A stretch of 64,000 nucleotides of DNA from DYQY01 sp964643725 (GTDB lineage Bacteria; Margulisbacteria; Riflemargulisbacteria; GWF2-35-9; DYQY01), in NCBI GenBank assembly GCA_964643725.1, contig CAZXTL010000004.1:1-64000 (forward strand), read 5' to 3'. Shown piece after piece: positions 15,413-23,892 of this stretch. The notes beneath the pieces are model-generated. The model was not told the DNA's origin. It ran no database searches and saw only the letters and a list, made by a program, of their open reading frames with translations. Within the stretch, counting starts at the first letter, position 1; the number at the start of each line of letters is the position of its first letter. Position numbers and translations under genes: made by a program.

Positions 15413-16895
15413 AAAGTTGATAGGTGTATATTTAATGCTATTTGTGTTTTCTCTAGCTTTCTCAGCTGAGCAGGATGGACAGTTCCTATTGCCAGATCTT
15501 TTTGTTACCGCTAAGGATGAAAGAATTTTGGATAGTTCAAATAAAGCAGATTTAGGCTTGCGTTCTGGTCTAAAGGCTCAAGATAACATGATTGATGGTT
15601 CTTTACAGAAAGATAAGGGTTTTCTTGATAAGATGAAGTTGTCTGATAGTTTGAGTAGTTTGATGTATAACGATGTAAGTTTCTCTTTAGGTGCTCCATC
15701 TATGTTTAATATAAATTTTAATCATGGGTATGTTCTATATAATATGCCTTATTTTTTGAATTTTATTAGATATGATAATGTGTCTTTATATGGTCTTGAA
15801 AATACTGGTAGTTCTTTCTTTTTTGCTATTAAGCCAGATAAAGAGAATAACCTTTCATTTATTAGTAAACAAAAAACATTAGCTGATAGCAAACTAGACA
15901 TGTTTGGTTTTGGTTATAAAAGGTCAGTTGAGGAAATGCCATTTAGTTATATGGGAAGGATTCTGAATGCGAATGCTAATGTAGTCGCAGGTAATGTTGC
16001 CTTAAGTATGATTCAGCATGATGTGGTTTTAACTCCTGGGAAAGTTAAAATAGAAGGTGCTGAAATGGATTCAAAGCTTTCTGCTATGTACCTTGGTTCT
16101 AAAGTTAATCAGTTATTTTTCTTAGAGCTGGCATTAGCAAATGAAAAGACACAGAATAATATTAATGATTTAGGTTTTGGTTTGCAGTTATGGAGTAATG
16201 CTGGTGTTCAGAAATTTAATTTTCTAGTAGATTACAAAACTTCACTTAACTATGATTCCTTAGATGTTAGGACTAAGTTTCAGCTTATTCATGATCCTAT
16301 AACAATAGGGAGATTGTTCTCTACTGACTTTATTGAAATGGATGATGCTGTTATTCGTTGTGATGAGAGGTTTACTCTTGGGGTTTCAGTTAATGGGATT
16401 TTAAAAGATCAGAAAGAGACTTTCTTTGCTGATTTAAATTATTATGGTTATTTGAATATTTTAGATGATGTAGATGCTGATGATTATTATTCCATTACAG
16501 GTATAACTGACTTAACAATTTTTAATTTGGGAGTATATTTTCCTGACTTAAAGATAGTTTCCGAGTCAGTGAGCGTGAAAGTTCAGTATCCTATTGTTTC
16601 AAAAAAAGTTCCTAATTTATTTAGTAAGTTTGTTGAAGTTGGATATGAGAAAGCTGTGTTTAATGGTAAATTCGTGGCGAAAGGTAATTGTTATTTGAGA
16701 GAGTTTGGCAGATCTACAGACGATAATTATAAACCTGCTTTTTTTGATATAGATGCTTCTTATGAGGAGTCTATTTCTACTGATTTATCTTTTGGTATTT
16801 ATTTAGAGAATTTACTATCCGCAGGTAATACTTATTTGCCAGACAGGAACTTTAGAGATACAGTTCTTTATGGTAAAATCAAACTTGTATTTTAA
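15405..16895 (+). CDS. Outer-membrane beta-barrel protein with TonB-box-like start
   Basis: 496 residues. A signal peptide (LIGVYLMLFVFSLAFSA) is followed by LPDLFVTAKDERI, which resembles a TonB box / plug entry (x-x-V-T-A). The rest alternates hydrophobic and polar residues as in barrel strands and ends with LYGKIKLVF, an aromatic C-terminal residue as expected for BAM substrates. It is shorter than a standard TonB-dependent receptor and shows no obvious plug domain. The start is GTG at 15405 with AAGGAG at 15392-15397. It overlaps the TPR gene by 8 bp, and ExbB-ExbD-TonB follow. A TonB-energised transporter or a partner porin is the likely role; the substrate is unknown. Confidence 0.65.
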   Translation: MSKKLIGVYLMLFVFSLAFSAEQDGQFLLPDLFVTAKDERILDSSNKADLGLRSGLKAQDNMIDGSLQKDKGFLDKMKLSDSLSSLMYNDVSFSLGAPSMFNINFNHGYVLYNMPYFLNFIRYDNVSLYGLENTGSSFFFAIKPDKENNLSFISKQKTLADSKLDMFGFGYKRSVEEMPFSYMGRILNANANVVAGNVALSMIQHDVVLTPGKVKIEGAEMDSKLSAMYLGSKVNQLFFLELALANEKTQNNINDLGFGLQLWSNAGVQKFNFLVDYKTSLNYDSLDVRTKFQLIHDPITIGRLFSTDFIEMDDAVIRCDERFTLGVSVNGILKDQKETFFADLNYYGYLNILDDVDADDYYSITGITDLTIFNLGVYFPDLKIVSESVSVKVQYPIVSKKVPNLFSKFVEVGYEKAVFNGKFVAKGNCYLREFGRSTDDNYKPAFFDIDASYEESISTDLSFGIYLENLLSAGNTYLPDRNFRDTVLYGKIKLVF

Positions 16896-16929
16896 AAGTT
16901 TATTTGTTTAATGTGTGGTTGATGAGTTT

Positions 16930-16952
16930 CGGTCACTGAGGCTCTCGAAGTG
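16930..16952 (+). repeat. Dispersed 23-bp extragenic repeat, copy 2
   Basis: Identical over 23 bases to 9144-9166, nearly 8 kb away. The flanks differ, and the stem seen at the first copy is lost here. It sits between the barrel gene and exbB. Confidence 0.85.
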
Positions 16953-16983
16953 TTAACTGGTTCACTATTTTAAGGAGGCAAAA

Positions 16984-17613
16984 ATGTTAAGTTTAATTTT
17001 AAAGGGCGGGTTCATGATTTATATCCAATTCTTCTTCTCAATCTTGGGAGTAGCTATTTTTATCGAAAGGCTTATTTTTCTTAGAAATTCTATGAATAAG
17101 TCCTTAGATTTTTTGCCAGCCATTAAGGAGCTTTATAATACTGAGGGCGTTAAATCTGCATATCGTTATTGCAACCTTCATCCTTCTGTTATTTCTTCTG
17201 TTTTCAAGGTTGGCCTTCGTAATGCCAATAAAAGTAGTTCAGAATTACGAGCAATTATTGAAAGTACTGGTCAACTTGAGATTAGAAAATTGGAACGGAA
17301 CTTGATATTACTAGCTACTCTTGCCGGTGTTGCTCCTTTGATGGGATTTTTAGGTACTGTAACTGGGATGATTAAGGCTTTTAGACAGATAGAAAAATTA
17401 GGTGGCAACGTAAATGCTTCTGTTCTTGCAGGTGGTATTTGGGAAGCTCTTATTACAACAGCCGTTGGACTTGCTGTTGCGATTGTGCTTCATTTAGCAT
17501 ATAACTTTTTAATTAATTTAATTGAGAAGCATATACTTGACGTAGAGGAGAACTCTATTGAACTGCTCGGATTCTTAACAAAGAAGGAAGATAATGAAAT
17601 CCCCACGGCGTAG
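16984..17613 (+). CDS. exbB: ExbB/TolQ proton-channel protein
   Basis: 209 residues with three membrane helices (about 7-28, 112-135 and 155-180). The core is typical: LATLAGVAPLMGFLGTVTGMIKAF, then AGGIWEALITTAVGLAVAI. With ExbD it forms the inner-membrane proton channel that drives TonB (or TolQ with TolR). The ATG at 16984 has AAGGAGG (16972-16978), one of the strongest ribosome-binding sites here. It overlaps exbD by 20 nt. The neighbouring tonB makes ExbB more likely than TolQ or MotA. Confidence 0.9.
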   Translation: MLSLILKGGFMIYIQFFFSILGVAIFIERLIFLRNSMNKSLDFLPAIKELYNTEGVKSAYRYCNLHPSVISSVFKVGLRNANKSSSELRAIIESTGQLEIRKLERNLILLATLAGVAPLMGFLGTVTGMIKAFRQIEKLGGNVNASVLAGGIWEALITTAVGLAVAIVLHLAYNFLINLIEKHILDVEENSIELLGFLTKKEDNEIPTA

Positions 17614-18001
17614 AACGTATTTAACATCTATAGAAAGTACAGCACTTACTGATATAGTATTTTTGCTTCTTATTTTCTTTATGTTGACATCATCTTTTGT
17701 TAACCAGGTTGGGGTTAAAGTAGATTTGCCTGATATGGAAAAGCCTCCAATAGCTAAAATTCAGTATCCTGTGACTGTTGCAATAAATGATAATATGCAA
17801 GTGTTCTTAGATGATGAGCTTATTCTTGAAGGTGAACTTATTAATAAGCTTACTTTAAAATTAGAAAAAAGTGATGATAAGATGGTTGTATTTAGACCAG
17901 ATAAGAATATAAAAGTCGAAAAGCTTATTGCAGTAATGGATCTGGCAAGTTTGGCAGGTGCTAAGAAGTTAGTTATCGCGACCAAAGCCAAAGAGGACTA
18001 A
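17594..18001 (+). CDS. exbD: ExbD/TolR membrane protein
   Basis: 135 residues: a short cytoplasmic start, one membrane helix with the key acid (LTDIVFLLLIFFMLTSSF, where D is the proton-carrying Asp), then a periplasmic domain with VDLPDMEKPP and VFRPDKNIKVEKLIAVMDLA. It partners ExbB in the proton channel. The last base of its stop is the first base of tonB (TAATG at 17999-18003), so the two are coupled. Confidence 0.9.
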   Translation: MKSPRRRTYLTSIESTALTDIVFLLLIFFMLTSSFVNQVGVKVDLPDMEKPPIAKIQYPVTVAINDNMQVFLDDELILEGELINKLTLKLEKSDDKMVVFRPDKNIKVEKLIAVMDLASLAGAKKLVIATKAKED

Positions 18002-18783
18002 TGGATCGTCGTTTTTTGAAATCCTTATTTATTTCCATCCTTGCGCATTCTGTTATATTTTTATTGCTTTTTTTTATTAATATTTCTACGAAACAACCAG
18101 TTGCAGAGGTTTATAGAGAAGTTTCCTTTGTTGTAGAACGAGATTTCCCTGAGATGCTTGAAGATAGTCAAACTAGTCTTGCTCAGGAACAAGAAGTAAA
18201 GAAGAAAGAAGATGTTATTCCTAAAGAGATGCCTCCAAAACCTAAGGAAAAGGTTGAACAGCTAAAGAATCCAGCAGGAAAAACTAAACAAGTTGAATTG
18301 CCAACAGTCAGAGCCAAGCAGCCAGAGCCTAAAGTTCCAGAAAGTGTGGAACAGAAGAAGGAAGATTCTGCTTCTAAGATATTTATTCCTGAACAAAAAA
18401 TTGAAACAGATAAGAAAGTAAAAGAAAATATTGTAAAAGATATTCCTGGTGGCGATTTTGGCGATTCTGTTGTTGACATGAGACCATCAAGGAATTTAGA
18501 GATTTTCGGTCCGATAGTTAATAGAAGTATTGTTTATTCAGAGATTCCTGATTATCCAGATTGGGCAAAACGACAGGGCATTGAATCAGAAGTAAGAATG
18601 AAGTTTTGGGTTGAGCCAAGTGGAGAAGTGGTGAACATAGATGTAATTCAGAAATCAGGGTATTTGCGTTTAGACCTACTAGCTAAGAATAGTTTAGCCA
18701 AATGGAAGTTCACACCATTAGATTCTAAAGTGCCACAGATTAAACAATGGGGCGAGATTATAGTTCGATTTGTACTGTATTAA
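18001..18783 (+). CDS. tonB: TonB energy-transducing protein
   Basis: 260 residues. An N-terminal anchor (FLKSLFISILAHSVIFLLLFFI) is followed by a Pro/Lys/Glu-rich stretch (about 58-140) that spans the periplasm. The TonB C-terminal domain follows (about 175-260): YSEIPDYPDWAKRQGIESEV, VEPSGEVVNIDVIQKSGY, LAKNSLAKWKFTPL. It passes energy from ExbB/ExbD to outer-membrane receptors, and the barrel protein at 15405-16895 is the obvious local partner. Confidence 0.9.
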   Translation: MDRRFLKSLFISILAHSVIFLLLFFINISTKQPVAEVYREVSFVVERDFPEMLEDSQTSLAQEQEVKKKEDVIPKEMPPKPKEKVEQLKNPAGKTKQVELPTVRAKQPEPKVPESVEQKKEDSASKIFIPEQKIETDKKVKENIVKDIPGGDFGDSVVDMRPSRNLEIFGPIVNRSIVYSEIPDYPDWAKRQGIESEVRMKFWVEPSGEVVNIDVIQKSGYLRLDLLAKNSLAKWKFTPLDSKVPQIKQWGEIIVRFVLY

Positions 18784-18815
18784 ATAATAGTTATTTCTTC
18801 ATTAATTTAGTTTAA

Positions 18816-19853
18816 TTAAGCATATTGCTTAGTGAAATTTATCCATTCTTGAGATTTGAAAATATTATCTAGGGTGGTTAGATATTGTATCCATCTTTGA
18901 CAACGTTCTTCTGAATAATCATCGTTTCTTTTTGTGTAAAGTAGCAACGTTTGTAAAAATATTAACTTGAAAAGAATTTCAATCGCTTTAACTTCCTCCA
19001 AATTGAATTTTTCTAAGTTAATGGTTAAAGCTTCATCATTATATCCTTCAATGTATTTTATTATTCTTTTTACAGTTTTATCCTCATCTAAGTGGATAAA
19101 CTCTTCACCTGCCAAGCCAGAATATGAAATAGTATATACAAGATCAAGAATTCTATAGTTAATATGCGTATGATCAAGATCCATAATATATACTGGATCA
19201 TCAGAAGTATTAAATAAAAAATTCCCAAGACTTCTATCAGTTGGTATTAGCATTTTTTTAATCATTTGGTTGTCTTCAATTGCAACTGAATAAACAGAGA
19301 GACTATTAATTATTATACCAAGCAGATGTAATTCCTTTGGGCTCAATATTTTGAACTTTATAAATTCATTAATTCCTCCTGTAACCATAGGTTTTTGGGT
19401 TATATTTTTAACAGGCATTGAATGGTTAGATTTAAAAGTTGATCCTTGTAAGTGCATTAATGCTGTTAATCTTGCAATTTTATAAAAGACTTCAACATCT
19501 GAATCTGCTAAAGTAATATTTTTTAAGTTTTCCTGAAATTCTTCAATAAAATAATAATGTCCTTTATATTCAAAAAGACTCATTCCTTTTGGATTGGTAA
19601 TATATTTTGTTACAGGAAGTGATCCTTTCCTAAGATGATCAAGGTATTGCATACAAAAATCGGCATCTTCTTTGGTTGTTGGTTTTATCTTTTTTATAAG
19701 ATATCGTTTATCATCTATAGTAAATGTAGGGATTTGTTTTTGAACAAAACCACCTTTGATGTAGATAATGTTTGGTTGAGCATCTGGGAAAAAGGCACTA
19801 ATTATTTTGTTCCATTTTTCTAACTCATTACAAGATATAACCTTTTTAAACAT
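18816..19853 (-). CDS. Tagged APH/CotS-like kinase
   Basis: 345 residues. It begins MFKKVISCN, a version of the shared N-terminal tag. The body follows the aminoglycoside-phosphotransferase / CotS kinase fold: a lysine strand RYLIKKIK (about 49-56), TALMHLQG, the catalytic-loop region PTDRSLGNFLF with the D-x4-N pattern, and the metal site YIMDLDHTHINYRILDLVYTI. The usual HGD is replaced by PTD, so the loop is atypical but keeps D and N. It could phosphorylate a small molecule or sugar. It is transcribed away from the radical SAM cluster but shares its promoter element (19868-19896) and its tag, so it probably belongs to the same pathway. Confidence 0.7.
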   Translation of the reverse strand: MFKKVISCNELEKWNKIISAFFPDAQPNIIYIKGGFVQKQIPTFTIDDKRYLIKKIKPTTKEDADFCMQYLDHLRKGSLPVTKYITNPKGMSLFEYKGHYYFIEEFQENLKNITLADSDVEVFYKIARLTALMHLQGSTFKSNHSMPVKNITQKPMVTGGINEFIKFKILSPKELHLLGIIINSLSVYSVAIEDNQMIKKMLIPTDRSLGNFLFNTSDDPVYIMDLDHTHINYRILDLVYTISYSGLAGEEFIHLDEDKTVKRIIKYIEGYNDEALTINLEKFNLEEVKAIEILFKLIFLQTLLLYTKRNDDYSEERCQRWIQYLTTLDNIFKSQEWINFTKQYA

Positions 19854-19867
19854 CGCTACTCCTTATT

Positions 19868-19896
19868 AATTTATCGTAGTTACTTGCAATAAGTTG
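19868..19896 (-). promoter_or_regulatory. Shared regulon promoter element, copy G
   Basis: Minus strand: CAACTTAT, then GTAACTA, then CGATAAATT with the common 20-nt pitch. The kinase gene starts 15 nt further on, with AAGGAG between. It is divergent from copy A at 20039-20067. Confidence 0.6.
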
Positions 19897-20038
19897 CAGT
19901 TTAACTTGTAACTTTTCTAATTTATTCATCACAAACAATAAATGGAAAAAATATCCATTAAATGTAATAAAAAGCAATTAGAAAGTCTATTGATATACAG
20001 TCATTTAATATAAAACATCATTAAAATATAATTATGTG

Positions 20039-20067
20039 GGAATTTTTCAATAGGGCTTCGATATATT
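20039..20067 (+). promoter_or_regulatory. Shared regulon promoter element, copy A
   Basis: GGAATTTT (20039-20046) and CGATATATT (20059-20067), pitch 20 nt. The first radical SAM gene starts at TTG 20116 with TAGGAG at 20103-20108. The element would drive the four-gene radical SAM run ending at 24858. Confidence 0.65.
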
Positions 20068-20115
20068 GTCTGCGATTAAATTTAATAATATTTAGATAAA
20101 TGTAGGAGCAGTAGT

Positions 20116-21459
20116 TTGAACAATAAAGTCGTATCAGTAGAATATTCTCCAGTTAATACAATTTTGCGAAATCCCTTAAGAGTACTTAACCATATGGATT
20201 TAATAAATGACAAAAGAGCGATTGGTATGTCCTTAGGTCTTATATCAACACCAAGTGTAATAACAAAAGATAGTAATGTAGAAGGCAATATGCGAATGCT
20301 TGGTAATCTAATTAATGGTGATGTTTCAACAAGACAAGTTTTAAATACTATTGCAGACCAAAGTTCACTTGAAATGCAAGAAGTCATTAGACGTTTATTA
20401 AGAGTTTATCAAACGGGACAGGTTGAGTTTCATATAACTGATGCTTGTGATTTAGACTGCGTAGAATGCCATTATCGGAACAAAGGTAATGTTACCGTGC
20501 CATTTAGTCAGATAGAGTCTATCCTTAGGAGATTAAATCCTAAAGCCATAACAATAACCGGTGGTGGTGAACCTAATGTCTATAGTAGTGAAGGGAAGAA
20601 CTTTAATGATGTGGTTTTTGAAATTAGAAGAGTATTACCAACTGCAGTTCTTGGGCTGATTAATAATAATACTAATCTAGTAAAAGGAGACTGGACAAAG
20701 CACATTCAATGGCAAAGGTCATCAGTTGATACATCAAATGCAAAAACATACTTTGATATAAAAAGAAGGCACAAGTACGAACAAGTTGTGGCTAATGTTA
20801 GAAGTTTGTTAACAGATTCACCAATACCTTATGTTGGCATCGGCTTTTTGTATAGACCTGAAAATGTACGTGAAATTACTGATTTTTTAAAGCTTTGGTA
20901 TGGTTGGTTTCAGAAACAGCCAACTTCGATTCAGGACAGATTTAATGTTCAGTTTAGACCAATAGCTGCACCGATAGAGGAGGTAGCTGAAGTTCGAAAA
21001 GGTATTAAATCATTTGTTTCTGGTGATGTTCAGTCTGTATTTAATAGTCAGATTGAGAGAGTGCTTAACGAAACTCAAAGCGATGATGGGTTTGCAAAGT
21101 TTATTAGAGTAAATACTAATTTTGGTAGTATGGTTGGAAGAGACTTAAATGGTCTGCATCAAGCAAAGCCATTTGCAAATTGTTATAATGCATTTGCTCA
21201 TAGAGTTTTTCGCTCTACAGGAGAAGAATATCCTGATTTCCTATTACCAAATTTCCCAAAGCTAAGTATGGGAAATACAATCCTTAATGGTGAAGAAGAT
21301 ATTGCAAAGGTTGCTTTAATGCAATTTTGGTATTTTAACAAAAAAAGCCCATTTTGTGATGCAGCTAATTGTAGACAGTCTTGGGTAAGCAATACAGTTG
21401 AACAACATTTGGCTGGTAATATTGCAAGAGATCCTTCAGTTACAGATACTTTTTTTTAA
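20116..21459 (+). CDS. Tagged radical SAM protein A
   Basis: 447 residues opening MNNKVVSVE (shared tag). The radical SAM cluster motif CX3CX2C is C111-C115-C118 (ITDACDLDCVECHY), followed by the SAM-binding GGGEP motif (TITGGGEPNVY). The C-terminal part has SPFCDAANCRQSW, two cysteines that could hold a second cluster or substrate. About 100 residues precede the SAM domain, which is long for the family. The start is TTG at 20116, supported by TAGGAG 7 nt upstream and by the tag. It heads a run of four radical SAM genes with gaps of 7, about 0 and 21 bp. The product is unknown; no peptide substrate gene is recognisable nearby. Confidence 0.8.
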   Translation: MNNKVVSVEYSPVNTILRNPLRVLNHMDLINDKRAIGMSLGLISTPSVITKDSNVEGNMRMLGNLINGDVSTRQVLNTIADQSSLEMQEVIRRLLRVYQTGQVEFHITDACDLDCVECHYRNKGNVTVPFSQIESILRRLNPKAITITGGGEPNVYSSEGKNFNDVVFEIRRVLPTAVLGLINNNTNLVKGDWTKHIQWQRSSVDTSNAKTYFDIKRRHKYEQVVANVRSLLTDSPIPYVGIGFLYRPENVREITDFLKLWYGWFQKQPTSIQDRFNVQFRPIAAPIEEVAEVRKGIKSFVSGDVQSVFNSQIERVLNETQSDDGFAKFIRVNTNFGSMVGRDLNGLHQAKPFANCYNAFAHRVFRSTGEEYPDFLLPNFPKLSMGNTILNGEEDIAKVALMQFWYFNKKSPFCDAANCRQSWVSNTVEQHLAGNIARDPSVTDTFF

Positions 21460-21466
21460 GGTTTTA

Positions 21467-22879
21467 ATGAAGTATAAACAGGTCAGTTTATCTACAATCA
21501 GCCTTAATAGAGAAGGTTCGTTGTTCGTTAATAATGGGGTTACTATTCAGAAAATGGATAGTGATAATGTTAATCGTAACGGACTAGTTTTGTTATCGAG
21601 AGATCCATATCAACATTTTTTTAGAATGCCTTTTAATTCTATAAGCTATGTTAAAGATGGTAAGGTTTTAGAAGAGTTTAGTGCTCATCCATCGAGCTTT
21701 TATCCCGGTAGTCCATTTGATGTGTTTAGTGCTGTAAGAAGTTATTTGGTTGATAATAAAGTCGTATTTCCTAGATTTTATTTGTATCCATCAAGTGCTT
21801 GTAATTCTAAATGTATAATATGTCCATTTAGGTTTAGACACGAGAACCCATATTTTATTCCATTAGAAACAGTCAAAGGAATAATTGATTTTATGCATGG
21901 ACAGACACCAAGACCAAAGGCTTTATCGGTTATTATTTCTGGGGATGGAGAACCAACGCTACATCCATCAATAGGTTCAATTTTAGGATATATGCATGAA
22001 AGAGATATCAGAGTCTTTTTGACTAGTAATCTGGTTATGCCAAGTGTAAGTGCTACAGATAAGTTGAAAGCTATTGCAGATAATGTTTCTATGTTAACAG
22101 TTTCAATAAAGGGGCTTTCAGTTGATTCATATAAAAAATATCAAGGGAAAGATGCTTTTTATAGAGTGATGGAGAACCTTGAGAAATTAGTTGGCATGCT
22201 AGAAGCTAATGGCAGGAGAAAAGATGTTCTATTTGGGATAGCATCATTAATTTTGCCTGAGAATACAGGTTATTATCAGGAAATGGTTGGAAGATTTGTA
22301 GAACTAGGATTGGACTATGTTTATCTGAATGTTGTTGAGCCTTCTTATCAGAAATGGGGTATAGATTTTTCTGAACAATTAAGACAACAAACATTAGATG
22401 AGTTGGATTCTTTGGATCAGTTCAATGGCAGTGGAACAATGATTAGATATTCCAAAGAATTATTTAATGGAACAACCGGTCAGTCTGTATATTTTGATGC
22501 TAACGGAAGATATGAAACTTCAATTTGTGGAAGTGCACTTTGGAATCCTTTGTTTATGACAGAAGACAGAAGAACTAGCATGATTGCTTGTAGGTCTAGT
22601 GATAAATTTCATAACGAGGATTTTATATTTGGTCAAACAGATGATGCTAAAAATATGGGAGATTTAACTTTACCATCTAATATAGCTAGAGTTATGAGTA
22701 ATACCTCTAAGTGTTTTAATTGCAGGTTAGAGAGGCAGGTTAGACTTTTTGATGATTTGATAAGAATTGAACAAACGTATGGTTATGGTGGTGAGTTTGT
22801 TTTGAATTTCAAACAGGATGTAGTTGAAAGTAAAATAGGTACAACTGTTTTTGAAAGTACATTCAAGAGGAATAAATGA
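21467..22879 (+). CDS. Tagged radical SAM protein B
   Basis: 470 residues from ATG 21467. The frame is open further upstream, but the start MKYKQVSLS carries the shared tag and follows AAGG, so I place it here. CX3CX2C is C112-C116-C119 (SACNSKCIICPF). The GDGEP motif follows in VIISGDGEPTLHP. The C-terminal region has SKCFNCRLERQ, a CxxC that could bind an auxiliary cluster. It is a sister of protein A in layout, with 100 residues before the SAM domain. Its TGA overlaps the next start (ATGATGA). Confidence 0.8.
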   Translation: MKYKQVSLSTISLNREGSLFVNNGVTIQKMDSDNVNRNGLVLLSRDPYQHFFRMPFNSISYVKDGKVLEEFSAHPSSFYPGSPFDVFSAVRSYLVDNKVVFPRFYLYPSSACNSKCIICPFRFRHENPYFIPLETVKGIIDFMHGQTPRPKALSVIISGDGEPTLHPSIGSILGYMHERDIRVFLTSNLVMPSVSATDKLKAIADNVSMLTVSIKGLSVDSYKKYQGKDAFYRVMENLEKLVGMLEANGRRKDVLFGIASLILPENTGYYQEMVGRFVELGLDYVYLNVVEPSYQKWGIDFSEQLRQQTLDELDSLDQFNGSGTMIRYSKELFNGTTGQSVYFDANGRYETSICGSALWNPLFMTEDRRTSMIACRSSDKFHNEDFIFGQTDDAKNMGDLTLPSNIARVMSNTSKCFNCRLERQVRLFDDLIRIEQTYGYGGEFVLNFKQDVVESKIGTTVFESTFKRNK

Positions 22880-23871
22880 TGAATTATAAAACCATTTCGC
22901 TACAGAATCTGCCCTTACCAACATTAAGCATTCAAATAACAAAAGCATGCAATTACTCTTGTTTGCAATGTGATTTCCAGAGAAGTATTAGAACATCAAA
23001 AGATAAAAGTCCTACTCACATGCCAGTTGAGTATTTTAGTGAAATACTAAATCAGTATAAATCTTACCCTCAAAATATGACAAAGAAGGTTGTGTTATCA
23101 GCTGGAGCTGAGCCAATGATGCATCCCCAATTTATAGACATTTGTAGATTATTAGATCAGGCTGGTATTTCTTTCACTTTTGATACAAATGTATCTTTAT
23201 TAGACATCGAAAAGTCAAAAATGTTACTTTCTTTTCAATGGTTTAAACGTATAGCATTTTCTGTAGATGGGTTCACTCCTAATGTTTTTGAGTCTATAAG
23301 AAGGGGATCTAGCCATAATCTGGTTGTAAATAATATACTTAATTTTCTTTCTTTGGCTAAAGAATATGGCAGAAATGATGTGGTCACAGAGGTTAACATG
23401 GTATTACAGGAAAAAAATGCACATGAGGTTGAAAAGATTATATTGTATTGGACACCTCTTGTTTCACAAGTAAATATTAGTTCTCTTAGAATAGGTACCA
23501 AATATGCTTCACCTAATTGGTTGCCAGATGAAAGAACATCTTGTAATTTTTTACGCAAATATATGCGTATTTTAACGGATGGTAAAGTTGTTTTTTGTTG
23601 TATTGATGGTAAGTTCTCTTCAGAAATAGGAGATATGAATACCTCAAGTCTTGAAGAGATATGGAATGGCAAAGAGTATCAAAAATTAAGAGAAGCGCAT
23701 GATAGTGGCAATTACGGATATTTGCCAATTTGTGATGATTGTCAGGCGTGGGCAGGGTTTTATCAGCCAAGGGATATTAGAAATTTGAATGATTCCATTA
23801 TGCTTGGCACACGACCAGTTAACATTGTTGCTACTCGAATTAATAAAAATAGTTTTGCAAGCATAGAATAA
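22879..23871 (+). CDS. Tagged radical SAM/SPASM protein C
   Basis: 330 residues. The first ATG (22876) gives MMNYK; the second (22879) gives MNYKTISLQ, matching the tag, and stands 8 nt after AGAGG, so it is preferred. CX3CX2C is C24-C28-C31 (ACNYSCLQC). AGAEP replaces the usual GGxEP. The C-terminal part is a SPASM domain: SCNFLRKYMRI, VVFCCIDGKF, the MNTSSLEEIWNGKEY piece and ICDDCQAW, which would hold auxiliary 4Fe-4S clusters. SPASM enzymes mostly modify peptides or proteins (thioether, C-C or decarboxylation chemistry), so a RiPP-like or protein substrate is possible. Confidence 0.85.
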   Translation: MNYKTISLQNLPLPTLSIQITKACNYSCLQCDFQRSIRTSKDKSPTHMPVEYFSEILNQYKSYPQNMTKKVVLSAGAEPMMHPQFIDICRLLDQAGISFTFDTNVSLLDIEKSKMLLSFQWFKRIAFSVDGFTPNVFESIRRGSSHNLVVNNILNFLSLAKEYGRNDVVTEVNMVLQEKNAHEVEKIILYWTPLVSQVNISSLRIGTKYASPNWLPDERTSCNFLRKYMRILTDGKVVFCCIDGKFSSEIGDMNTSSLEEIWNGKEYQKLREAHDSGNYGYLPICDDCQAWAGFYQPRDIRNLNDSIMLGTRPVNIVATRINKNSFASIE

Positions 23872-23892
23872 GATTAATCAAAGGATAAGAAT

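Noticed and set aside
21398..21466. Upstream extension of radical SAM protein B
   Set aside because: It overlaps the previous gene. The tag start MKYKQVSLS at 21467, preceded by AAGG, is the better start.
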